Shown: positions 50,362 through 57,780 of the stretch, in pieces | How positions within the stretch are numbered: the first letter of the stretch is position 1 | Layout of the letters: every line of letters starts with the position of its first letter | Source: Treponema denticola ATCC 35405 | Lineage (GTDB): Bacteria > Spirochaetota > Spirochaetia > Treponematales > Treponemataceae | Length of the DNA: 64,000 bases | Reading direction: 5' to 3' | Assembly (NCBI RefSeq): GCF_000008185.1 | Contig: NC_002967.9 | Location: forward strand, 496,001 to 560,000 | Notes under the pieces: generated by a model | The model's database searches: none | Told to the model about the DNA's origin: nothing | Seen by the model: the letters and a program-made list of their open reading frames with translations, nothing else | Translations under genes and position numbers: made by a program

Positions 50362-50883
50362 TTAATGCCATCGGCCGGTTCGTGACAGCTGCAGGTTTGC
50401 AAGTTCTTTAGGCAAATCGCTTCCTGTCAGTGTGAGCGTATCATCGGTTATTGAGTATTGGATTTTCCATGTTGCATTTATATTTTCGCGGACTTCTTTT
50501 TTTGCACCATTTATCCATGTTTCCGTTTCTTTTGTTTTTACGGTAAAAGTGATTTCGGTATCCGTTGCCGTCCAAAATCCTTCCCATTCCGTTTCCGAAT
50601 CAAATCCCTGATGCCATTTGATTTCCATTGTACCATCGCGGTCGAACTCTACCTTTTCGGCTTTATCGGTGCCGCGAAATACCCAATCTCCCATGAGTTG
50701 ATATCCTGCCGTTCCAATATCAGCCTTGCTGTCTGCCGATCTTTTATTATAGGTAAACCCTTTACCGTGACCGTGCTTTCCCTCTTTCGAATTCGGTTTA
50801 TGCGAATCTGCAAAAACCGAGCCTCCCAACAAGAATAGTGCAATCGTAATTACCCTTGCTTTTTTTTCAATACCTTTATTCAT
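50362..50883 (-). CDS. Secreted lipocalin-like protein
   Basis: 173 residues. Signal peptide about 1-25 (ITIALFLLGGSVFADS), then a His/Lys/Gly-rich stretch (KHGHGKG). The body GDWVFRGTDKAEKVEFDRDGTMEI, FWTATDTEITFTV, WKIQYSITDDTLTLTG is a lipocalin-like beta-barrel repeat, usual for small periplasmic ligand-binding proteins. Divergent from the His-rich secreted protein and the kinase gene; the three may form one signalling locus. No specific ligand is shown. Confidence 0.65.
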   Translation of the reverse strand: MNKGIEKKARVITIALFLLGGSVFADSHKPNSKEGKHGHGKGFTYNKRSADSKADIGTAGYQLMGDWVFRGTDKAEKVEFDRDGTMEIKWHQGFDSETEWEGFWTATDTEITFTVKTKETETWINGAKKEVRENINATWKIQYSITDDTLTLTGSDLPKELANLQLSRTGRWH

Positions 50884-51029
50884 CTGTATGCTCCTTAAAA
50901 ATTGATACGGTTACTCTCACCGTCCGCAGTAAATATACCGATTTTTTTTATTTGTATCATGAAAGGTGGCTTGTAAAAAGATTAAAAAATTTTAATCTAA
51001 AATTACGACACAAGACGGCAAAAATATTG

Positions 51030-51035
51030 TATAAT
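51030..51035 (+). promoter_or_regulatory. -10 box giving a leaderless start
   Basis: TATAAT (51030-51035) with a weak -35 (ACGACA, 51005-51010). The predicted start is 51042, the ATG itself; no ribosome binding site is present. Confidence 0.5.
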
Positions 51036-51041
51036 ATGTTT

Positions 51042-51608
51042 ATGGAAAAGAATAGAAAACGTATCGTCTTTATTGCGGCGGCACTTATATATTTTATGCT
51101 TTATGCGGCAGCCTTTGCAGAAAAACATGATGATGACTGCAAAACACTTCGATATCGCGGAAAGCGTCTGCCCTCGGCCGTTGAGTTATTTTATGTTACC
51201 AAAATAGAAAGCGAAATAGAGTCCGGCAATTATCTTGAAATAGAAATAAAATTCAATATCCCTGTCGAGCCGCGGACCCTGCAAAAAAAGTTTATCCGCA
51301 TAAACGGAAATCCGCTGCCGGGCGCTGCGGTTCTTTCTTTTAATAAGGCAGGAAACAAAATAAAAATACTGATTCCTGTCTCCGTTGTTTTAGGTTCAGA
51401 AAAAGATGAACCCTTTTATATCGATTTACCTGAAGCAAAGAGTTTTAATCATATTCCTCTGTATAGTTCTCATTTCGATGATATACACTGCAACAAAGAA
51501 TACAGATTTGAATTTGTAAATATTCATCCGCATAAGGATAAAGAAAAACACGGCAAAATAACTCACAATCATTACAGCGAGTATCTGCGTTTTGAGGAGG
51601 ATGATTGA
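51042..51608 (+). CDS. Secreted His-rich hypothetical protein
   Basis: 188 residues from ATG 51042 (a preceding ATG at 51036 overlaps the -10 box). Signal peptide about 1-22 (RIVFIAAALIYFMLYAAAFAEK). The mature part is beta-rich (YLEIEIKFNIPVEPRTLQKK, KIKILIPVSVVLG), and the tail is His-rich (NIHPHKDKEKHGKITHNHY), which could bind metal. Its stop overlaps the ATG of the response-regulator/kinase gene (TGATG), so they are coupled. A sensing role upstream of the kinase is inferred. Confidence 0.6.
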   Translation: MEKNRKRIVFIAAALIYFMLYAAAFAEKHDDDCKTLRYRGKRLPSAVELFYVTKIESEIESGNYLEIEIKFNIPVEPRTLQKKFIRINGNPLPGAAVLSFNKAGNKIKILIPVSVVLGSEKDEPFYIDLPEAKSFNHIPLYSSHFDDIHCNKEYRFEFVNIHPHKDKEKHGKITHNHYSEYLRFEEDD

Positions 51609-52717
51609 TGAACAAAGTATTGATTGTGGAAGACGATGAAGGAATTGCGGATTTTTTACGGTTCGAATTGGAACATGAAGGCTACAGCGTTTTACACGCC
51701 GGCGACGGAAGAACAGCTCTTGAGCTTTTTGAAAGCGATACTCCCGATATTCTCCTGCTTGACATTATGCTGCCTCAACTGAACGGGCTTGAAGTGCTCA
51801 GGCGGATTAGAAAGACATCGAGCGTGCCGGTCATTATGCTTACAGCGCGGGGAGAAACCTTCGATAAGGTCAGCGGGCTTGATTCCGGTGCTGACGATTA
51901 TCTTGCAAAGCCTTTTGAAATCGGAGCATCCAATCTCGATGAAAGGCTGCCTGTTACGGACAAAGGGGATGATTTTGATGAACTTGCAAAGACGTTTAAC
52001 AACCTGCTTTCCCGCCTGCAAACCGATTTTGCCAGAGAAAGGCAGTTTACAGCCGATGTTTCTCATGAGTTAAAAACGCCGCTTGCCGTCATACTAGGCC
52101 ATGCGAATATGCTTCGCCGTTGGGGAAAAGACGATCCAGATAGGCTGGAGCACTCGCTTTCTGTGCTGATCCGCGAAGCTCATTCTATGCAGTCGATTAT
52201 TGAAAACCTGCTGCGTATTGCCCGTTTTGAAAACGGCAGTATCAAGATTAAGGCTGCGTCTCTTTCCATCCCGGCGCTGTTTGAAAGGCTCGTAGACGAA
52301 ACAAAAACATATGCTCCCGGTATAAGCTTCGATACTCATATCGAGGTTGAAACTATCCATACCGATGCGGAACTGCTGCATCAGGCCTGTACAATAATTA
52401 TTTCCAACAGCGTAAAATTTGCAGGAGAAAATGCACACATCATTCTTTCGGCCGAATATAGGGATTCTTATATTATCTCGATTTCGGATAACGGTCCGGG
52501 AATCGGAGAAGATGCATTACCGCATATCTTTGAGAGGTTTTACCGCGGAGATGCAGCACATGTCCGCAGTGCAGGCGGAGCGGGATTGGGGCTTTCTATC
52601 GTTAAAAGTATTATGCAAGTGCTAGGCGGTTCGGTCTCTGCCGAAAGCGAAGAAAGAAAAGGCGCCGTTATTATAATGCAGCTGCCGCAAAATAATATCT
52701 ATGAATTCTTCCCTTAA
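51608..52717 (+). CDS. Response-regulator/histidine-kinase fusion lacking sensor and output domains
   Basis: 369 residues, GGAGG before ATG 51608. Residues 1-104 are an OmpR-type receiver: Asp9/Asp10, phospho-acceptor Asp52 (LLLDIMLPQ), Lys101 (AKPF). At about 105 the sequence switches to the last part of a HAMP linker (ASNLDERLP, DFDELAKTFNNLL), then HisKA with His153 (SHELKTP), N-box Asn267, G1 DNGPGIG (294-300), and GAGLGLS (325-331). Missing are the DNA-binding wing of the regulator and the sensor/membrane part of the kinase. It looks like an in-frame deletion joining two neighbouring genes. Tail overlaps the convergent methyltransferase gene by 47 bp. Confidence 0.85.
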   Translation: MNKVLIVEDDEGIADFLRFELEHEGYSVLHAGDGRTALELFESDTPDILLLDIMLPQLNGLEVLRRIRKTSSVPVIMLTARGETFDKVSGLDSGADDYLAKPFEIGASNLDERLPVTDKGDDFDELAKTFNNLLSRLQTDFARERQFTADVSHELKTPLAVILGHANMLRRWGKDDPDRLEHSLSVLIREAHSMQSIIENLLRIARFENGSIKIKAASLSIPALFERLVDETKTYAPGISFDTHIEVETIHTDAELLHQACTIIISNSVKFAGENAHIILSAEYRDSYIISISDNGPGIGEDALPHIFERFYRGDAAHVRSAGGAGLGLSIVKSIMQVLGGSVSAESEERKGAVIIMQLPQNNIYEFFP

Positions 52718-53432
52718 TTACACCTTCTTTCTCAAGAATTTCCTGCGCTTTAAAAAGGTTCTTCTGATATTTCTCCACTTCAAAACCGGGAAATTCCCAA
52801 TCAATGATTCTCGCAAACCAGACAAGTGCACCTACGTCATAAAACTCTATCGGCCTATAGACTTCAGCTTCTTCTATAATATCAAATCCGTTATCTGCAA
52901 ATTCCTGTCTTGCAATATTCAAATAAGCTTCCGGAAACGGAATGTCAATATTGCCAATTAAAAGCTCTACCAGGTCTCTGTCATTTTCAGCGCCTACTTG
53001 CTGTGTAAGAAATACTCCTCCTTTTTTAAGAGTTCTTTTAATCTCATTTACATTGTATTTACCGTGTCTGTTAGTAATAATGTCAAAGTAATTATTTTCA
53101 AAAGGAAGGATATCTCCGCCGTCACATGCTTTAAAATTTATCCCTAAAGGAAGAAGTCTTTCTTCACATATTTTGATGTTTGGTTCATAGCCTTCAATCG
53201 CAGCAGTGTGTTTAGCATTGGTCATAAAAGATAAAAGAAATTCTCCGCCGCCTGTTTCCATATCCAATAAATAATCGGTATCACTCAGATAAGATTTTAT
53301 GATTTTTCCAAAATCCCATGGAAGATCGTCCTCTTCTTTATACCTTCCTCTAATGTGAGAGAAATCCCAACCTTTAATATGAGCTGTTTCTTGCTCATGC
53401 AGCCATTGATTTAAAAGTGCTTGTTTTTCCAT
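52671..53432 (-). CDS. Class I SAM-dependent methyltransferase
   Basis: 253 residues. Motif I DYLLDMETGGGEFL (about 53-66) is the SAM-binding strand-loop, followed by AAIEGYEPN, and FDIITNRHGKYNVNEI in the acceptor region. Cytosolic, substrate unknown. N-terminus WLHEQETAHIKGWDFSHI resembles small-molecule methyltransferases with a WDFS motif. Its 3' end runs 47 bp into the convergent kinase gene, encoding a tail (HRYYFAAAAL). Confidence 0.8.
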   Translation of the reverse strand: MEKQALLNQWLHEQETAHIKGWDFSHIRGRYKEEDDLPWDFGKIIKSYLSDTDYLLDMETGGGEFLLSFMTNAKHTAAIEGYEPNIKICEERLLPLGINFKACDGGDILPFENNYFDIITNRHGKYNVNEIKRTLKKGGVFLTQQVGAENDRDLVELLIGNIDIPFPEAYLNIARQEFADNGFDIIEEAEVYRPIEFYDVGALVWFARIIDWEFPGFEVEKYQKNLFKAQEILEKEGVIKGRIHRYYFAAAAL

Positions 53433-53450
53433 ATTTTTTTCTCAAAGTTA

Positions 53451-53495
53451 TTTTGTATTGAGGATTGTATCATTTTTAATGGTGTTTTTCTAGCA
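53451..53495. repeat. Short dispersed repeat, copy 1
   Basis: About 45 bp, from TTTTGTATTGAGGATT, matching 57657-57701 at roughly three quarters of positions. It lies in the gap 53433-53648, which also holds a 16-codon ATG frame at 53533 that I do not regard as a gene. Confidence 0.5.
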
Positions 53496-53648
53496 GTAGG
53501 TTATAAATGATTCGATAATTACGAGGATAACTATGACGATTTCATTCCGGAATTCCGATAATAAAGTACATTATATACCATAAAAATATAACATAAAACC
53601 GCTATGAACATATTAAACAGCATAGTGAAAAGCAATGTTTGTAAACCC

Positions 53649-54605
53649 TTAATATACCATAAGAGCTGATACTCTTTTATCTACTAATTCTATAAAGGCT
53701 TCTTTCATGTCTTGAGGCATTAGAGAATTACAGCACATATCAATGAATACAGGCTCCATAAATATTAATTGTCCTATCATTTTCTCCGCTGCAAGTTTTG
53801 CTATTCCACAACCGGCTGCAAAGATAAGAAAATCTTTACGATGAATATTTCTTTTCTTTCCATTTATCGGCAGAGCAAATTCTTCCTTGTCTTCAGGTAT
53901 AATTACATTTACCGGAAGCAAATCATATGCAGGGGAAAGATGATATTCTCCTGAGCCCGATTCCGATTCAATCAAGGAAAAATTCTTTAAATGCATATCG
54001 GAATTTCCAACAATAAACGAAAATACCAGCCGATAAAATAGTTCGCTCATATCAAGGCCTGAACGGGATGAATACTTTTTAATTATATTTCCGCACCGTT
54101 CGCAAGAGCCTTTATATTTATCTTGAGTCAATCTTAAATCAAGCTGACAAAAATCCTCCATTGCAATCAGCTTTACATTGGAATCTTTTGAAAAAACACG
54201 ATCGATTCTTTTTGTAATATACGCATAAGAGTCTTTGCTTTTTACAAGAGCGTGAGGAACTGTTCTAATCTTAGCTTTATCTGCCATAGACATAACAAGA
54301 TGTTCAGCCTCAGGCAATGCACGAAATTCTTTTACTTGAGGTTTTAAAATATATCCCGTCGGGTAATTCACAACAGTCAATCTGGGATAAACTTCCTTTG
54401 AAAGATGTAATGAAAGTTTTTTTTGAACACCCGGAATAGTATACCCTTTATTGGTGCTTTCTTTTGCCAGTTCTTCCAACACCGAATCTGTTATTTCAAT
54501 TTCCGGAATAACGGCTGTTGTGAAAAATTTTTTTATACATGTTTTATGCCAGCCGCTACTTTCATTATTGTCTTTTATCGGCTTTCCGCAACACAGACAG
54601 TTCAT
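53649..54605 (-). CDS. HipT-like serine/threonine kinase toxin with N-terminal zinc-ribbon
   Basis: 318 residues. N-terminus has a Cys/His cluster (Cys3, Cys6, His20, Cys23) that looks like a small zinc finger. HipA-type kinase: loop GVQKKLSL (59-66), ATP Lys88 (ILK), catalytic Asp203 in NSDMHLKNF, and metal Asp228 in YDLLPV. Lacks the HipA N-terminal subdomain, which is encoded separately just upstream, as in HipBST systems. Probably phosphorylates a tRNA synthetase to stop growth. 4-bp ATGA overlap with hipS. Confidence 0.85.
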   Translation of the reverse strand: MNCLCCGKPIKDNNESSGWHKTCIKKFFTTAVIPEIEITDSVLEELAKESTNKGYTIPGVQKKLSLHLSKEVYPRLTVVNYPTGYILKPQVKEFRALPEAEHLVMSMADKAKIRTVPHALVKSKDSYAYITKRIDRVFSKDSNVKLIAMEDFCQLDLRLTQDKYKGSCERCGNIIKKYSSRSGLDMSELFYRLVFSFIVGNSDMHLKNFSLIESESGSGEYHLSPAYDLLPVNVIIPEDKEEFALPINGKKRNIHRKDFLIFAAGCGIAKLAAEKMIGQLIFMEPVFIDMCCNSLMPQDMKEAFIELVDKRVSALMVY

Positions 54606-54931
54606 ATCTTTTCCTCTCTGATACTGACGTTTCCGATAGGGTCTTTACAAGCAACTAAAAGCAATGCAAATCTGTCCTTAGGATCTATCTTCCAATTACG
54701 GCTTACAATATCAAGAAGCCAGCCTTCAGGAATCAGTCCGTCAAAAAAAGAAAATAATGTTTTTGATTTATAAGGTTCTTCACGTATCGGAAGTGTCAAT
54801 GAAACCGGATGGTTACTTGCCTTGATATAGGTTTTATCGTAAGAAAAAGAATATCCTTCATCAGTCTCGCTCAGTTTTCCGGCAAAGTTATTATATACAT
54901 AGACATCCGCAGTTCTGAATATGTTTTTCAT
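54602..54931 (-). CDS. HipS-like HipA N-terminal subdomain protein
   Basis: 109 residues, equivalent to the HipA N-terminal subdomain 1: ADVYVYNNFAGKLSE, TLPIREEPYKSKTLFSFFDGLIPEGW and SRNWKIDPKDRFALLLVACKDPIGNV. In HipBST systems the separate HipS acts as the antitoxin for HipT. Its overlap with the kinase and position after hipB support this. A 129-bp gap with a palindromic element lies between it and hipB. Confidence 0.85.
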   Translation of the reverse strand: MKNIFRTADVYVYNNFAGKLSETDEGYSFSYDKTYIKASNHPVSLTLPIREEPYKSKTLFSFFDGLIPEGWLLDIVSRNWKIDPKDRFALLLVACKDPIGNVSIREEKI

Positions 54932-54990
54932 TTATATTCCTTAAAATGGAACAGTTGAGAGAATATCAATTCTCGAAAACTGTTGCATTG

Positions 54991-55056
54991 GTGCGCGTAA
55001 CGCGCACATTGTAATATGCGATGTTTGCGGTCAGCAAACTCGACGGTTAACGAGGC
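54991..55056. repeat. Palindrome-rich dispersed repeat inside hipBST
   Basis: GTGCGCG-TAA-CGCGCAC (54991-55007) and GTTTGC-GGTCA-GCAAAC (55022-55038) followed by TCGACGGTTAACGAGGCA. The GATGTTT...AAACTCGA...CGAGGCA frame is shared with 22966-23030. Confidence 0.6.
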
Positions 55057-55060
55057 AATC

Positions 55061-55279
55061 TTATTTGGTTGCCGAAGTTACACCTTCCTTTTTTCCCGGG
55101 ACGGCCTCCATACCGAACATCGCCAGTGCAACATTCACTTTATCCATGCGTACGGTTTCTTTTCCTTGCTCCAATTCACGGACAAAGCGAAGTCCAAGAC
55201 CGGCTCTTATCGCAAAATCTTCTTGTGTCAAACCGGCAGATTTTCTGCTGGTCTTAATGAATTCCGCTATCCTATTCAT
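55061..55279 (-). CDS. HipB-like XRE antitoxin/repressor
   Basis: 72 residues, almost all a helix-turn-helix: FIKTSRKSAGLTQEDFAIRAGLGLRFVRELEQGKETVRMDK. It should bind the operator array upstream and repress the operon, as HipB does. GAGG precedes the ATG. Order hipB-hipS-hipT matches HipBST systems. Confidence 0.85.
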   Translation of the reverse strand: MNRIAEFIKTSRKSAGLTQEDFAIRAGLGLRFVRELEQGKETVRMDKVNVALAMFGMEAVPGKKEGVTSATK

Positions 55280-55308
55280 ATTGCCTCTTTTGAAGTTATT
55301 ATAAGAAT

Positions 55309-55411
55309 AATATACACCCTTTAGGGTATAATGTCAAGCAATTAGCACTAAAATACACCCTAACAGGTATAATTATTTAATCAGAGGCGATTATATACCC
55401 GATAGGGTGTA
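55309..55411 (-). promoter_or_regulatory. hipBST promoter with three operator palindromes
   Basis: Minus-strand -35 TTGACA (complement of 55332-55337), 17 bp, -10 TATATT (complement of 55309-55314). Operator palindromes (consensus TAnACCCnnnnGGGTnTA) lie at 55313-55330 in the spacer, 55354-55371, and 55394-55411. Centres are 41 and 40 bp apart, close to four helical turns, so bound HipB dimers would face the same side. Confidence 0.8.
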
Positions 55412-55463
55412 TCTTGAAATGGTTAATGATTTTATACTCTATCTACATTATGTACACGGCTTT

Positions 55464-55970
55464 TTATTTTTTGTAAACTGACAGCTCTTCTATTGCAATA
55501 TCCAAAGAAAGCTGCCTTCTTCTCTTTTCTTTTGTTTCTTTTACGGAGCCGACCAAAACTACTCTATGTTTTGGTATTTTTAATACGTAAGTTTTATACC
55601 AATAAGGCTGTGGTTTGGGAATCTTAATATTTAACGCTCCTTGTTTGATGTGTAATTCTTTATTTTTCCAATATAAAACGGCATGATCTTCATATAGTTC
55701 AAGCTGTGCTTCTTCTTCCTTGCTGCTCCAACATTTTGCGGCAATCCATGCCGGCAGTGACATAGCAATAGAAATTAAGCCGAATATCAAATAAACAGCA
55801 TGCATGGGATGTTCTCTGAAATATACCGGTCCATGTTCCGGTCCTTTTTCAATACCGGAAAACACAAGAAATGCATAAAAAGTCAAAAGTCCAAGAGTTA
55901 CTCCGAATAACACCATAATATACAATACACCGGGTGAATATTTATTGCATTGAAATGTTATTCTTCTCAT
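55464..55970 (-). CDS. Hypothetical membrane protein
   Basis: 168 residues. Two hydrophobic helices (about 15-40 and 55-80), then a beta-rich cytoplasmic tail (AQLELYEDHAVLYWKNKELHIKQG). A Lys/Arg cluster KETKEKRRRQ lies near 145-155. No family recognised. It resembles small membrane proteins of accessory islands that often have an immunity role; this is only a guess. Confidence 0.55.
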   Translation of the reverse strand: MRRITFQCNKYSPGVLYIMVLFGVTLGLLTFYAFLVFSGIEKGPEHGPVYFREHPMHAVYLIFGLISIAMSLPAWIAAKCWSSKEEEAQLELYEDHAVLYWKNKELHIKQGALNIKIPKPQPYWYKTYVLKIPKHRVVLVGSVKETKEKRRRQLSLDIAIEELSVYKK

Positions 55971-56015
55971 AATTTACAACTCCTTTTTCAACGCTTTATT
56001 CCATACAAGCACTGA

Positions 56016-56333
56016 CTATTGATACATCTCGTCAAGTGATACTAATACTGTCTTTTCATCCTGCAAAGAATCATGTAACCTGATTGTACGAAAGCTTCTA
56101 TCTTCAATACCGGCTAAAAATACATCCGTTACCTGTTTTGAGAATAACTCCAGATTTCTTTCTTTGCCCACTTTGGTTGCTGTATAAAAAATTACCTTTT
56201 TATCTTTCACAAATTCCGAAATAAGGGTAAATTTATCGATGCGTCTGCGTCCGTATATAACTGTCATTCCGAGTCCGGGTTTTTGATAAAATTCATTTAG
56301 ATATGATAATTCTTTTTCTCTTCCAATGAACAT
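56016..56333 (-). pseudogene. Truncated, degenerate AAA-type (DUF234-like) ATPase
   Basis: About 105 residues from ATG 56333 (GAGG upstream). MFIGREKELSYLNEFY and VIYGRRR match the start of archaeal-type/DUF234 ATPases, but Walker A GRRRxGKT reads GRRRIDKF: the Gly and Thr are lost. The product ends at about residue 105 (SLDEMYQ), where Walker B should just begin; full-length members are about 400-460 residues. It is a non-functional remnant. A 30-bp palindrome lies directly upstream. Confidence 0.7.
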
Positions 56334-56366
56334 ATGTATATCCTCATTAATAGTTTGATTCAAATT

Positions 56367-56396
56367 AATTTTATTCAAATTGATTTGAATAAAATT
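56367..56396. promoter_or_regulatory. 30-bp palindrome upstream of the ATPase remnant
   Basis: AATTTTATTCAAAT-TG-ATTTGAATAAAATT, perfect 14-bp arms. Half-sites ATTCAAAT also occur nearby (about 56358-56365 and 56421-56428). Looks like a DNA-binding site or a hairpin. Confidence 0.55.
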
Positions 56397-56435
56397 ATAT
56401 CATATTCCATTCTATTTATCAATTCAAATCAAACG

Positions 56436-56603
56436 TCAGAGAGTAGCGCCCGCTCTTATTTTCTTTACATTGTAGTTCATCAAATGCCTTCCTAAATGTT
56501 TGTAAGCAAAGGCTTTTATTCCTGACACTTCCTGATGATGATGTTTCAGCAATTCATCCGGAGAATCCCATACTCCAAAATCCTGAGTAATTCCATTTTC
56601 ATA
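56436..56603 (-). pseudogene. Gene fragment in frame after the C45 hydrolase stop
   Basis: After the stop at 56607 the same minus frame stays open for about 55 codons to a stop at 56436-56438. It reads protein-like (TQDFGVWDSPDELL, SGIKAFAYKHLGRH) but has no start codon with a ribosome binding site. Probably the end of a decayed or split gene; family not recognised. Confidence 0.35.
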
Positions 56604-56606
56604 TGT

Positions 56607-57587
56607 TTACAAATTACGCATCCTCTTATCTATCTGATATTTTTTTCTATCTGGATTCCCCTCACATCTATAAATCACCTTATTTTTTATATCGTATACA
56701 GATGACCATATTGTATCAAATCCATTTTTTCTATTATATTGACATAAAAAACCTCTTTCTCCTCTCATTAAAGCAAATACATTATCTAGTGTGTATTCCT
56801 CAAATTTTTGGCTTTCTAAAGTTTTGTATCTTTCATGAGAGTAAATATCGTCTTTTCCATCATATTTGTAGGATTTTAATTTATTTGATACAAAATGATT
56901 TGTTTTAAGAGCCCTGTTTCCTATTTTTATATCCTGACATCTTGCATTCAGTTCAGCAGATAGAACTGTCCCATACCTATCTATTGCAATGATATTTTGT
57001 GAAGATCCTATCGGAATTTTCTTTAAAAAGCTTTTTACTTCTTCTATTGTTTCACATTTTTCCAAAATATACCTTACTAGAAACCCCGCATTGAATCCTA
57101 CATCTTTTACCGTAGGATATACAAAGGTAAGTCCGCAGGCTAATCCCTTTTCATTTATTCCATCTTCCATTTCGATCATTGCTGTCGTATTTCCAATAAA
57201 GGAATATCCCTTATTAAGTTTGTAATAAGCACTGTCAGACAGTTTTTCAACTTCAATCATAAAATCACTGTTTCTGGCAAAATATATTCCATTACTATTT
57301 GAAAATGCAATCATAGAACAATGTGTATCATAAGTAAATACATACATTCCTACAAGAAAAGAAAATACTTTATCAAAATCATAGTTCTGTCCATCTGCAA
57401 AACCTTGAATTTCTTCTATGATTTCAGAATAATATTCATGATAAATACTAAAAACTTCTTTGCCATATTTCATTTTCTCATTAGTTAAAAACTTTGCAAA
57501 ATCAATTTTTACATTATTTTTATACAAGCGGCTTCCATAAGAAAATCCGGCTGAATAATGATTGTTTTTCCATCTTGAATGATACAA
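56607..57587 (-). CDS. C45-type autoproteolytic acyltransferase/choloylglycine hydrolase-like protein
   Basis: 326 residues from a TTG start at 57587, seven bases after GGAGGTGAT, a full complement to the 16S 3' end. Ntn-hydrolase of the C45 (acyl-CoA:6-APA acyltransferase) type: Cys90 in THCSMIAF would become the new N-terminus after self-cleavage, and ARNSDF (104-109), NEKGLACGLTF and GSSQNIIAID follow. It cleaves linear amide bonds; substrate unknown. Location in the accessory region suggests horizontal origin. Confidence 0.78.
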   Translation of the reverse strand: MYHSRWKNNHYSAGFSYGSRLYKNNVKIDFAKFLTNEKMKYGKEVFSIYHEYYSEIIEEIQGFADGQNYDFDKVFSFLVGMYVFTYDTHCSMIAFSNSNGIYFARNSDFMIEVEKLSDSAYYKLNKGYSFIGNTTAMIEMEDGINEKGLACGLTFVYPTVKDVGFNAGFLVRYILEKCETIEEVKSFLKKIPIGSSQNIIAIDRYGTVLSAELNARCQDIKIGNRALKTNHFVSNKLKSYKYDGKDDIYSHERYKTLESQKFEEYTLDNVFALMRGERGFLCQYNRKNGFDTIWSSVYDIKNKVIYRCEGNPDRKKYQIDKRMRNL

Positions 57588-57653
57588 ATTATCACCTCCG
57601 CTTTTCAGAGTAACAGAATAAAAAATTTTAGTAAAGATATCTCCTTATTATAA

Positions 57654-57776
57654 TTATTTTATATTGAGAATTACATCATATTTAAGCTGTTTTTCTACTG
57701 CCATATTTCCTAATTGTCTCGAGTCTTTTATTTTAAGAGTAACCAAAGTTTTTTCTTTAATTGCGTAAACACTCAA
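57654..57776 (-). pseudogene. Truncated paralogue fragment of the 63082 gene
   Basis: A 40-codon minus frame from a TTG at 57776 begins LSVYAIKEKTLVTLK, nearly the same as the start of the 69-residue protein ending at 63082 (STYIIKEKTLVTLK), with the same GAGTGATAAATTG context. After residue 15 the sequence differs and ends with the short repeat at 57657-57701. A break or recombination fragment. Confidence 0.6.
57657..57701. repeat. Short dispersed repeat, copy 2
   Basis: About 45 bp, from TTTTATATTGAGAATT to TTTTTCTACTGCC, matching 53451-53495. It forms the 3' half of the truncated fragment here. Confidence 0.5.
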
Positions 57777-57780
57777 TTTA

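Noticed and set aside
53533-53583. 16-codon ATG frame with GAGG upstream
   Set aside because: Too short, no promoter or partner, sits in a repeat-bearing gap.
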